8,127 nucleotides of DNA. Source: Nitrososphaera sp. Lineage in GTDB: Archaea > Thermoproteota > Nitrososphaeria > Nitrososphaerales > Nitrososphaeraceae. Location: assembly GCA_025450475.1 (NCBI GenBank), contig JANWHJ010000018.1, positions 1-8,127 on the forward strand, written 5' to 3'. The position numbers and the translations under genes were made by a program. Below, piece after piece: positions 1 to 6,426 of this stretch (positions are counted from its first letter, which is position 1; every line of letters starts with the position of its first letter). The notes under the pieces were generated by a model that saw nothing but the letters and a program-made list of their open reading frames with translations, ran no database searches and was not told the DNA's origin.

Positions 1-352
1 ATCTCGTTACGATAGGTTTGAGCTCAGGTCTGGGCTCTGGACTAGTGTCCTCGTGATAGATGGCCAATTGAAATCATAGTTCTTGCTACGAATAAGAGAA
101 TTCGGTGCATGTTTCTAAGATAGAGTGGAAATTGTAGCCGCAGATAGCATTCACGATGGACCTTTTCATTACAACGGAAGAGCGTTCGAAAGATATGCCC
201 TGCCCGCGTGCAATTGAGAAATTTGCTAGAAGGGCGCGAGCTGGATGCATATTGGATGCATGATACCTCCTTGCTGTCATCTGAACATACTCTTATTCAC
301 CCGTAACAGATGAAATCAAGATAAGTATTATTAAGACACTATCACAAAACAA

Positions 353-369
353 AGCGCGACGTCCGCGCT
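353..369. repeat. GC-rich inverted repeat
   Basis: AGCGCG and CGCGCT are 6-base arms around the 5-base loop ACGTC. The GC-rich hairpin stands out from AT-rich flanks (ATCACAAAACAA before it). No gene is adjacent on either side, so its role is unknown. A chance hairpin is possible. Confidence 0.4.
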
Positions 370-658
370 GGGAAAGCTGGATTGGCTTCACCTGGGCAGG
401 ATTGGCTCTACTTCGTGGCAGTCAGTCAACACTCGATTTCGATCTGACCAGCTCGACCTTTGAATCATGAAATTTAGTAATTGCCATATGGTTTGCCCCA
501 ATGGAACTAAGGTACACTGAAGGGAAGTCGAGCGACGAAAAGATAGGCACATGCGATGATATGATGCAAGACATCCAAAAAGTTTCAGGTAATCTGATTC
601 CGTGGGAAAATTGAAGTTGCATATTACCCATAAAATACTCGTATTTGTTTCTCTGGCA

Positions 659-670
659 TGAAAAAACAAT
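659..670 (-). terminator. T-run terminator candidate for the metalloprotease gene
   Basis: Read on the minus strand this is ATTG followed by six T and C, about 30 bases past the metalloprotease stop codon. Archaeal RNA polymerase commonly terminates at oligo-T tracts without a hairpin, and no stem is seen here. Confidence 0.4.
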
Positions 671-692
671 TGCCCTGCGCCAACACGACAAT

Positions 693-1379
693 TCAACCAA
701 ATCCGCCAAAGCCGTACACCTCTACCAAGGCGTCGAGCTCGAGGGTGGTTATCGGCAGTTGGTCGTCCTCTTCCCAGAAGTCAAACTGGGGCGACATCAG
801 GTACCCCTTTTCTAACCGCATGTGGCCAAGGCCGAGCACGTGACCGACTTCGTGGACAGCAGAGTTCCGAAAGGCGTATGTGGGCAGCTCGATCTCTGTA
901 CGGCCGTCCCCGTGAAGCACTAGGGGCGCAAGGTACACCCTCGCGTCCAGGTCGCCCCCACCTTCGCCATACTTTACAGATGCGTACGCGCCTGTCTGGG
1001 TCGGGTAGTCGGGGAAGTCCTTGTACGTGTCATAAATGTAGAACTTTACGTTGCAGGACTCGAGCTCCGCTTCAAACCTCGCGTAGTGGGCGGTAAAATT
1101 CCAGACTTCCTGGTTGCCAGTGTATTCACGCAGCGCCTGCCGCCACTTTTGCACAGCTATTTTTGTCCAGACATAGTACGAGTTTTCCACGCTGCCTTCC
1201 TTGTAAATGCAGCCCTGTATGTCGTCTTGATCCCAGCTGTACTTTGCCATTGGGACAGAAGCTTCTGTAAAGTCCATCTGTTTTTCATAATAGGTTGCAG
1301 CCATGCAAGGAGAGAAATTGGCGACGACAAGAAACGCCACTGCAAGTGCAAATAGTGTCAGTATCCCCTGCATTTTCAA
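693..1379 (-). CDS. Secreted matrixin-like zinc metalloprotease (metzincin)
   Basis: Probably an exported zinc endopeptidase acting outside the membrane. Residues 4-27 form a hydrophobic signal segment ending in SPCMAA, with likely cleavage at about 27-28; no lipobox and no other membrane span is seen. The metzincin zinc motif is intact at 176-186 (HEVGHVLGLGH), giving ligands H176, H180 and H186, catalytic E177 and the conserved glycine G183. A Met-turn follows at YLMS (M195). C57 and C109 could form a disulfide in the exported domain. At about 228 residues the protein is only a signal peptide plus a minimal catalytic domain, with no propeptide cysteine switch or accessory domain recognised. 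The frame opens at TTG 1379; ATG at 1373 is an alternative two codons in, but the longer form puts a lysine in the signal peptide n-region. The gene stands alone and is divergent from the PIN-ATPase gene. Substrate unknown. Confidence 0.8.
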   Translation of the reverse strand: MKMQGILTLFALAVAFLVVANFSPCMAATYYEKQMDFTEASVPMAKYSWDQDDIQGCIYKEGSVENSYYVWTKIAVQKWRQALREYTGNQEVWNFTAHYARFEAELESCNVKFYIYDTYKDFPDYPTQTGAYASVKYGEGGGDLDARVYLAPLVLHGDGRTEIELPTYAFRNSAVHEVGHVLGLGHMRLEKGYLMSPQFDFWEEDDQLPITTLELDALVEVYGFGGFG

Positions 1380-1439
1380 ACCATTACTTTCTCATGGTAG
1401 TCAAGACTGTCATGTTGAGGACCTGCTCAATAGTTGATA

Positions 1440-1447
1440 CAAATATG
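1440..1447 (-). promoter_or_regulatory. TATA-like box for the metalloprotease gene
   Basis: On the minus strand CATATTTG is the best TATA-like stretch upstream of the metalloprotease. It would place transcription start near 1415-1420, leaving a leader of about 40 bases. No Shine-Dalgarno sequence is seen before the start codon. Confidence 0.3.
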
Positions 1448-1537
1448 CTAACGCGAATCATCACTTGCGCTTTTTTCATAGAGATGACATCGCGCAACAT
1501 CGTCCTTAAATTGTTGTTGATTGTTTATCAAAAATGC

Positions 1538-1544
1538 TTTAAAA
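1538..1544 (+). promoter_or_regulatory. TATA box for the PIN-ATPase gene
   Basis: TTTAAAA is centred at 1541 and predicts a transcript start near 1567-1569. The mRNA would then begin right at the TTG 1570 codon, or carry a leader of about 10 bases before ATG 1579. There is no good ribosome binding site, consistent with leaderless or near-leaderless translation. Confidence 0.5.
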
Positions 1545-1578
1545 CACCTATAGCTGAGGCAGTGTATACTTGAGTAAC

Positions 1579-3399
1579 ATGAAATTCGTCCTTGACACCA
1601 GCATCATCATCGACGGCGAAATAACAAAGATGATTGGAACCGGTGAGATAGCAGAAGGGAGCGAGATCATTATCCCGCTGGCGGTGCTGGATGAACTCCA
1701 GTCGCAGGCCTCGACCAACAAAGAGCATGGCTTTGTGGGGCTAGAAGAGATAAAGAAGATGAGAGAGATCGCAACCGCAAAAAAGATCGGCCTGAAGTTC
1801 GTGGGTCAGCGCCCTGACATTGACGACATCAGGCTTGCAAAACATGGCAGGATCGATGCAATAATCAAAGATGTCGCCATGAACGAATCGGCTACGCTCA
1901 TCACAGCTGACTATGTGCAGGCGCTGGTAGCGGAGGCGCAGGGAATCAAAGCGATGCATATCCGGGCGCCGACCAAGACGACCGACCTTGAATTTGAAAA
2001 ATACTTTGACGACACAACAATGAGCGTCCACCTGAAAGAGGGGACGATCGCAACTGCAAAGAGGGGAAAGCCCGGCGACTTTCAGCTAGTGAAGATAGGG
2101 AAGGAAAAATCCACATATGGACAGCTGACAAACATCATAAAGGAAGTATCCGAAGCAAGCAGGGTTGCACACACAGGCTCTGTCGAAATAAGCCGCAGCG
2201 GCGCCACTGTCATACAATTCGGCAACTTTCGAATTGCAATAACCAGACCGCCGTTTTCTGACGGGCTTGAAGTGACAATAGTTAAGCCGATAGTCCAGCT
2301 CGCACTTGCCGATTACAGTCCAAGCGAAAAGCTGATGGAAAGATTGTCAGGCAAGGCAGAAGGTGTCATAATAGCCGGGCCGCCGGGCTCCGGCAAGAGC
2401 ACGCTTGCAAGCAGCCTCGCACGCTTTTATGTTGAAAAAAACAAGATAGTCAAGACGTTCGAGTCGCCTCGCGATCTGCAGGTGCCGAAAGAAGTGACCC
2501 AGTACGGTCCGCTTGAAGGCAGCTTCGAAAAGGCAGTCGATATACTGCTCCTGGTAAGGCCTGACTACACAATATTTGACGAAGTGAGAAGGAGGCAGGA
2601 CTTTGAAGTATTTGCCGATATGCGGCTCGCCGGTGTTGGTATGGTCGGAGTCGTGCACGCTAGCAGCCCTCTTGACGCAATCCAACGTTTTATGGGAAGG
2701 GTGGAGCTGGGAATGATACCGCACATCTTGGACACGATAATCTTCGTCCGCGACGGCGGAATCAAGAAAGTATTCGAACTGAACCTGACAGTTAAGGTGC
2801 CGACAGGCATGACCGAAGAAGATTTGGCGAGGCCGCTCGTTGAAGTGCGCGATTTCGAGTCCGGTATGTTAGAGTATGAGATCTACACATACGGCGAAGA
2901 AAATGTCGTGGTGCCTGTGAAAAAGCTGGCAAAGAGCGGCCAGCCGGAGAGCGGTATGCGCAAGCTGGCACAGTCCCAGATACTGGACATTGTGCGTCGG
3001 TTCGACCCACATGCCGAAGTGATCGTCATTTCAGACAACAAGGTACAGGTTCGGGTCAGCAAGGAAGCCGCGCCCCGGATCATCGGCAAGGGCGGCGCCA
3101 CCGTTTCAGAGTTGGAAAACATGCTTGGAGTAAAGATAGACATCGAGGCCAAGATCCCAACGCTTGGGAAAGAGATCGAGTTTGATATCAGCGAAAGCGG
3201 CTCCGCAGTGAACATCATTCTTGACGACAGCGTCATCGGCGGGACGATCGATGTCTACGTCGAAGAGGAGTACGTGCTGAGTAGCCAGGTGGGCAAGAAG
3301 GCGCGAGTTAAAATAGACAAGCGCAGCGACTCTGGTAGGAAAATAGTGAATGCGATAATTGCTGGGCAAGAGGTCAAGGTATTCCTTAACAGGCGTTAA
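1579..3399 (+). CDS. PIN domain-ATPase-KH protein (PINA-like, COG1855 type)
   Basis: Three domains are visible in 606 residues. The N-terminal PIN nuclease domain (about 1-130) has acidic residues D6 (in VLDTS), E39, D93 or D98, and D111 (in ITADY), so its metal-binding pocket looks complete. The central secretion-type/PilT-like ATPase (about 240-400) has Walker A GPPGSGKST at 267-275, Walker B IFDE with D334 and E335, and a GVVHA histidine box at H360. A KH domain with IIGKGG lies around 501-506. This order is that of archaeal PINA; the Sulfolobus islandicus homologue is a hexameric ATPase that promotes Holliday-junction branch migration and interacts with Hjc. A role in DNA recombination or repair is therefore inferred, with nucleic-acid binding by KH. 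It is not a VapC toxin: it is much longer and has no antitoxin gene beside it. ATG 1579 is chosen because it abuts the first PIN strand; TTG 1570 would add three residues. Confidence 0.88.
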   Translation: MKFVLDTSIIIDGEITKMIGTGEIAEGSEIIIPLAVLDELQSQASTNKEHGFVGLEEIKKMREIATAKKIGLKFVGQRPDIDDIRLAKHGRIDAIIKDVAMNESATLITADYVQALVAEAQGIKAMHIRAPTKTTDLEFEKYFDDTTMSVHLKEGTIATAKRGKPGDFQLVKIGKEKSTYGQLTNIIKEVSEASRVAHTGSVEISRSGATVIQFGNFRIAITRPPFSDGLEVTIVKPIVQLALADYSPSEKLMERLSGKAEGVIIAGPPGSGKSTLASSLARFYVEKNKIVKTFESPRDLQVPKEVTQYGPLEGSFEKAVDILLLVRPDYTIFDEVRRRQDFEVFADMRLAGVGMVGVVHASSPLDAIQRFMGRVELGMIPHILDTIIFVRDGGIKKVFELNLTVKVPTGMTEEDLARPLVEVRDFESGMLEYEIYTYGEENVVVPVKKLAKSGQPESGMRKLAQSQILDIVRRFDPHAEVIVISDNKVQVRVSKEAAPRIIGKGGATVSELENMLGVKIDIEAKIPTLGKEIEFDISESGSAVNIILDDSVIGGTIDVYVEEEYVLSSQVGKKARVKIDKRSDSGRKIVNAIIAGQEVKVFLNRR

Positions 3400-3869
3400 G
3401 GGCCTCCCAGCCCCTTGCTTTTCGCGAGCTGCGTAAACTCTTCAAGCTTTTTGAGCGTCTCCGGATGCAAGTGATGCTCGATTCCCTCGGCATCGCGGTT
3501 GGCGGTATCCTCGTCGACACCTATTACCTTCAGAAACTCTGCCAAAACACCGTGCCTATCGTGCATGTTCTTAGCCACCACCATGCCTGACTCTGTGAGG
3601 CTTATGCCTCTATACTTTTCATAGTTTACATGACCACTCTCGTTCAGTCGCTGGAGCATCTTTGTAACGCTTGGCGAACTAACATTGAGGTAGTCGGAGA
3701 TGTCAACGGTGGTGGCATATCCCTTTTGAGCTATCAACTCGTAAATGACCTCGAGGTAGTCTTCCATACGAGTCGTCCTTCCCATCTTTTGTGCATTGTG
3801 GGCATCGCGGATGGATTCGAGGCGGTTACCCCTTGTTGCATCGGGCTTGGCTTTCAATTTCCTTGCCAA
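3396..3869 (-). CDS. MntR/DtxR-family metal-dependent transcription regulator
   Basis: A dimeric repressor expected to bind DNA when loaded with Mn(II) or Fe(II). The winged helix-turn-helix spans about 36-95, with recognition helix around SSPSVTKMLQRL (64-75). The metal and dimerisation region follows at 97-148. All six Bacillus MntR-type ligands appear present: D37, E40, H106, E128, E131 and H132 (equivalent to MntR D8, E11, H77, E99, E102, H103). Asp at the first position is the manganese-type residue; DtxR and IdeR have Met there. There is no C-terminal SH3-like domain. The start is uncertain: TTG 3869 adds a basic 28-residue tail and lies about 26-28 bases from a TATA-like box, whereas ATG 3785 (129 residues) begins just before the conserved domain, as in MntR. 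The stop overlaps the PIN-ATPase stop tail to tail. The divergent neighbour is a sulfurtransferase, which may be a target (inference). Confidence 0.85.
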   Translation of the reverse strand: MARKLKAKPDATRGNRLESIRDAHNAQKMGRTTRMEDYLEVIYELIAQKGYATTVDISDYLNVSSPSVTKMLQRLNESGHVNYEKYRGISLTESGMVVAKNMHDRHGVLAEFLKVIGVDEDTANRDAEGIEHHLHPETLKKLEEFTQLAKSKGLGGP

Positions 3870-3891
3870 TCGCTATAGCTCCGTGTCAAAA

Positions 3892-3917
3892 CAATAAATA
3901 TCAACACCGTTAAAAAG
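3892..3917. promoter_or_regulatory. Shared divergent promoter of regulator and sulfurtransferase
   Basis: The 63 bases between the regulator and sulfurtransferase starts contain two AT-rich candidates. AATAAATA (3893-3900) reads TATTTATT on the minus strand and sits about 27 bases from TTG 3869; on the plus strand it would give a short leader before TTG 3933. GTTAAAAAG (3909-3917) is about 20 bases before TTG 3933. A perfect 8-base palindrome GCTATAGC lies at 3872-3879, next to the predicted start of the regulator transcript. No long metalloregulator operator palindrome is obvious. Confidence 0.45.
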
Positions 3918-3932
3918 TCTTGCAGCTGACCC

Positions 3933-4724
3933 TTGGATCTTTTGATTTCCGCCTCAAAATTGTACAAGATGCTGGGCATCAAGGGTGTCCTGATAGTCGA
4001 CACGAGGTCGTTCTCCAGCTACTCTAAGTCACACATACCGGGCGCGGTCAACATCGACCTCATGCAATTCCACTGGATTGACACTACGAGGCAAGGAATA
4101 GCCCAGTTCAACAAGCAGGCAAAGCTCCTGCTCTCAAACATCGGGGTTTCAAAGAACAAGACTGTCGTGTTTTACGACGACGTTTCCGGCATGTCTGCCG
4201 CAAGAGGTGTGTGGCTCCTGCTGTATTTTTCGCACGACAAAGTGGTCATGCTCGATGGTGGGCTAAACAGGTGGAAGGCCCTGGGATTCACGACTGAAAC
4301 CAAGACAAACCCGTTTGTGCGTTCAAATTTCAACGGTAGGCCAGATCCGCGGATTTTGGCCGATTTTTCACGAGTAAAGTCGGCGATAAGAAAGAAAAAC
4401 GCCGTCATTATCGACGCGCGCTCAAAAGAAGAGTACATCGGCTCGGCAATCAGAGCGGCGAGCGCGGGCCACATCCCGACAGCAGTAAACATTGACTGGA
4501 ACGACAACTTAGAGCAGGATATCTTCAAGAGCGCGGACAGTCTGGGGCAGATATACAAGATACCAAAGGACGTCCAAGTTATTACTTACTGTCAGGGTGG
4601 CTACCGAGCCGCCAACAGCTTTGTTGTTCTGAAGATGCTCGGATACAAGAAAGCAAGGATGTACCTTGGCTCATGGGGAGAATGGGGTAATAGGCCCGAC
4701 TTGCCTGTAGAAAAAGCCTCATGA
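3933..4724 (+). CDS. Thiosulfate/3-mercaptopyruvate-type sulfurtransferase, two rhodanese domains
   Basis: A cytoplasmic sulfane-sulfur transferase of SseA/TST type, moving sulfur from thiosulfate or 3-mercaptopyruvate to cyanide or thiol acceptors through a cysteine persulfide. The 263 residues hold two tandem rhodanese domains. The first (about 1-125) has CDC25-like IVDTRSFSSYSKSHIPGAVN (21-40) but aspartate (FYDDVSG, D82/D83) where the catalytic cysteine would sit, so it is the usual inactive half. The second (about 145-260) repeats the pattern with IDARSKEEY and GHIPTAVNIDW and carries the active loop CQGGYR at 220-225 (C220). No signal peptide is seen. Whether it prefers thiosulfate or mercaptopyruvate cannot be read reliably from the loop. 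The TTG start at 3933 is chosen because the first residues (LLISASKLYKML) match the family's opening helix and no ATG lies upstream in frame. It is divergent from the metalloregulator and ends 8 bases from the convergent methyltransferase. Confidence 0.88.
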   Translation: MDLLISASKLYKMLGIKGVLIVDTRSFSSYSKSHIPGAVNIDLMQFHWIDTTRQGIAQFNKQAKLLLSNIGVSKNKTVVFYDDVSGMSAARGVWLLLYFSHDKVVMLDGGLNRWKALGFTTETKTNPFVRSNFNGRPDPRILADFSRVKSAIRKKNAVIIDARSKEEYIGSAIRAASAGHIPTAVNIDWNDNLEQDIFKSADSLGQIYKIPKDVQVITYCQGGYRAANSFVVLKMLGYKKARMYLGSWGEWGNRPDLPVEKAS

Positions 4725-4732
4725 ATAAGTAT

Positions 4733-5710
4733 TTAGAATTTCTCCTTTGACACCTTTTTTGCCTTGATATAGTCGACGAAATAGAACAGGTATGCCCGCT
4801 CGTCCATCTTGAGGACCCACGGGATGAACGCCTCAACTTTACTGCTCTTCTCGCCTATTTCAAAACCGGAATCCTCCACAAGTTCGCGGAATGTCTGGCC
4901 GTCGTAAGTCTTTTTCGGAGGTGGGTCACGGTTATAGTCGTATGGGTCTGCGATTACCATGTCGCTGTGTGGTTTGAGCAGTCGGTGAATGGAGGAAAGC
5001 AGCTTATCGGCGTCGACAAGCTCAAGAAGGTTCAACGCGAGAATCAGGTCAAACTTGCTGAGACTGAAAGGCGCGTTGAGCGAGTCCGCCACACAGAACT
5101 CCATGTTTCCACGTTTGCCCGAGTACATCTTTTTCCTGGCTTCGCGGATGAATGAAAAAGAAAGGTCGATCCCGATTGAAAACGCATATTTTTGCGCGAG
5201 TAGCACTGTGCTATAGCCCATCGAGCAGGCCATGTCTAGCGCGACTCCGTCCATCTTTGGGGTGATGGCGTGTACGACACGGTTGTAAACTTCGTTTGGC
5301 TTTAACCGCCACCGGAGCGACTTTAGCAGCCTATCCTCGGCAGAATGGTCGTACTGCATCCACCTGTACGGCACGAACCAGCTACCTCCTTCTTCGTACC
5401 TATCGTTTGTGACTGTGCCGGGCAAGAGTTTGGAGCCGCTCACTTTCAGGAACTCTTTCATCTCTTTCGTCTTGCTGTCCAGCAGCCACCTGCCATACAT
5501 CTGCGACCTTCCTGCAGCGTAGCCGATAAAGTCCTTAACCACTATGGCGACTCCTTGTATCACTGGATAGGCCGCGGCGCATTCCTTGCACCGCAAGAAT
5601 CCTTCAGTACACTCGTTGGTGCCATCCATCGCAAGGCTGTCGAGGTTGAGGCGCAGCTGCTTATCAGCGTGCTGCAGGCAGACAAGGTGGTGGGCAAACT
5701 GAACCTTCAT
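4733..5710 (-). CDS. SAM-dependent methyltransferase with N-terminal Trm112-like zinc ribbon
   Basis: A 325-residue class I methyltransferase of unknown substrate. Residues 8-58 resemble a Trm112/YcaR-type zinc ribbon: C11-x2-H14 and C41-x2-C44 followed by AAYPVIQGVAIVV, with C34 as an extra cysteine. The usual first CxxC is CxxH here. The Rossmann domain covers about 140-260: SAM-binding motif I LDMACSMGYST (158-168), the acidic end of strand 2 at D182 (IGIDLS), VADS (D209) and motif IV-like FDLILALNLLELV. About 75-140 is a linker that may hold substrate. In the known tRNA, rRNA and release-factor methyltransferase systems Trm112 is a separate activator subunit; here the ribbon is fused in. 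ATG 5710 is preceded by a good Shine-Dalgarno. It is the second gene of an operon, 34 bases after the unknown gene. tRNA, protein, lipid or small-molecule targets all remain possible. Confidence 0.82.
   Translation of the reverse strand: MKVQFAHHLVCLQHADKQLRLNLDSLAMDGTNECTEGFLRCKECAAAYPVIQGVAIVVKDFIGYAAGRSQMYGRWLLDSKTKEMKEFLKVSGSKLLPGTVTNDRYEEGGSWFVPYRWMQYDHSAEDRLLKSLRWRLKPNEVYNRVVHAITPKMDGVALDMACSMGYSTVLLAQKYAFSIGIDLSFSFIREARKKMYSGKRGNMEFCVADSLNAPFSLSKFDLILALNLLELVDADKLLSSIHRLLKPHSDMVIADPYDYNRDPPPKKTYDGQTFRELVEDSGFEIGEKSSKVEAFIPWVLKMDERAYLFYFVDYIKAKKVSKEKF
4755..4760 (+). terminator. T-run terminator candidate for the sulfurtransferase
   Basis: Six T preceded by CACC, about 30 bases past the sulfurtransferase stop and inside the 3' end of the opposing methyltransferase gene. 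An oligo-T tract is enough for archaeal termination. A weaker T5 tract for the opposite direction lies at 4711-4715, inside the sulfurtransferase end. Confidence 0.35.
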
Positions 5711-5718
5711 GGTGGAAT

Positions 5719-5726
5719 ATCACCTT
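5719..5726 (-). promoter_or_regulatory. Shine-Dalgarno of the methyltransferase gene
   Basis: On the minus strand AAGGTGAT precedes ATG 5710 by about 8 bases and pairs with the archaeal 16S 3' end (anti-GGTGA). It is the only clear ribosome binding site at a predicted start in this window and lies in the 34-base gap of a two-gene operon. This fits the archaeal habit of leaderless first genes and SD-led internal genes. Confidence 0.65.
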
Positions 5727-5744
5727 AATAATCTCATATAAATG

Positions 5745-6227
5745 TCAGAGAAACCCGTCTTCCTGTAGCTTGTCCAGAAGGGGGTTGAGAAGGCCGCGGA
5801 TCTCTTTTTCGCCCAGCATGATCGTTGCTTTGATGCCAAGCGCTATTGAAAGCATGTTGCGGTCTTCCCTCGCAGTGTGTACTGCCGCTCCGACTATATA
5901 GAACGATTTGGCGTTGTAATGCAGCCACTTTTTCCAGGCATCAGCCCGGTCGCCGCTTGCTTCCAGTGACGAAATGACATAGTCCAAGTCCATCCCTTCG
6001 TGATTGTCAAGTAGACCGAGCTTGAACATCGGGAGCAAGAGCGTCGCTTCGTTTACCTGCCCGTGCGTCTTGTTCAGCTCACCGATTATTTCATCTTCTT
6101 TCTCTTTTGGTTCGATGTCGCCGTACTCCGGGAATAGGTACCCTGCCAGATTGCCGCGCCGGTCGTAAACCTTGTAGATCGTGTCGTCATATTCTATCTT
6201 CCACTTACTACCGTCCTTGCCGAACAA
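5745..6227 (-). CDS. Protein of unknown function, first gene of methyltransferase operon
   Basis: I do not recognise this 160-residue protein. Residues 8-35 look like a small antiparallel beta unit rich in aromatic residues (KWKIEYDDTIYKVYD, then NLAGYLFPEYGD). A charged segment follows (38-52), and the rest, about 55-158, appears mostly helical with mixed charge. There is no signal peptide, clear membrane span, cysteine or known catalytic motif, so a soluble cytoplasmic protein is likely. The start is TTG 6227: an in-frame stop lies four codons further upstream and the next internal Met is residue 67. A TATA-like box 24-32 bases upstream suggests leaderless translation from this TTG. It precedes the zinc-ribbon methyltransferase by 34 bases on the same strand, so it may be its partner or act in the same pathway (inference). 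Confidence 0.75.
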   Translation of the reverse strand: MFGKDGSKWKIEYDDTIYKVYDRRGNLAGYLFPEYGDIEPKEKEDEIIGELNKTHGQVNEATLLLPMFKLGLLDNHEGMDLDYVISSLEASGDRADAWKKWLHYNAKSFYIVGAAVHTAREDRNMLSIALGIKATIMLGEKEIRGLLNPLLDKLQEDGFL

Positions 6228-6250
6228 CTGATTTGAAAGTCATATCTTGC

Positions 6251-6259
6251 ATATTTGTA
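6251..6259 (-). promoter_or_regulatory. TATA box of the unknown-methyltransferase operon
   Basis: On the minus strand ACAAATAT lies 24-32 bases before TTG 6227, the distance expected if transcription starts at the start codon itself. Confidence 0.4.
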
Positions 6260-6395
6260 TGTAAGTATCATCGGGCCCAGTAAGTCTGCAAGCGTTTTTT
6301 CCAGAAGGTGCGTTTCGGCATTGATGTCTTAACGTAGAATTTGGATTCGCTGCAACACTCAGTCATTAGAAGTCTTGCCCGCGTGTAACCATAAC

Positions 6396-6403
6396 TTAAA
6401 TTA
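6396..6403 (+). promoter_or_regulatory. TATA box of alba
   Basis: TTAAATTA, preceded by ATAAC, is centred about 27 bases before ATG 6427 and about 21 before ATG 6421. The spacing favours a leaderless transcript beginning at the second ATG. Confidence 0.55.
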
Positions 6404-6426
6404 TCCCCGAGGGCTTTGTTATGCTC

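Larger units (their letters stand above)
1..692. other. Gene-poor region, no supportable CDS
   Basis: I see no convincing gene here. The open frames on the minus strand (86-280, 388-696, 422-709) give proteins with no recognisable motif, no plausible domain composition and mutually overlapping frames. The stretch holds minor repeats: TGGATGCAT twice with an 11-base period (242-250 and 253-261), GGATTGGCT twice exactly 20 bases apart (379-387 and 399-407), and a GC-rich inverted repeat at 353-369. No tRNA cloverleaf or C/D-box RNA pattern was found by eye. An unannotated small RNA cannot be excluded. Confidence 0.6.

Noticed and set aside
86..280. 64-residue minus-strand ORF
   Set aside because: No domain, and the SD-like sequence lies inside it, not before it. 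The shorter 54-residue version is also featureless.
388..709. Two overlapping minus-strand ORFs (388-696 and 422-709)
   Set aside because: The two frames compete, the longer one starts at a TTG overlapping the metalloprotease stop, the composition is Cys/Ser/Arg/Trp-rich as in random translation, and no motif is seen.
878..1355. Plus-strand ORFs at 878-1096 and 1086-1355
   Set aside because: They are antisense shadows of the metalloprotease gene, whose intact active-site motif settles the coding strand.
1579..1970. VapC toxin of a toxin-antitoxin pair
   Set aside because: The PIN domain is only the first part of a 606-residue protein with ATPase and KH domains, and no antitoxin gene is adjacent.
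2347..3369. Several minus-strand ORFs inside the PIN-ATPase gene
   Set aside because: They are shadow frames of a gene with clear Walker and KH motifs.
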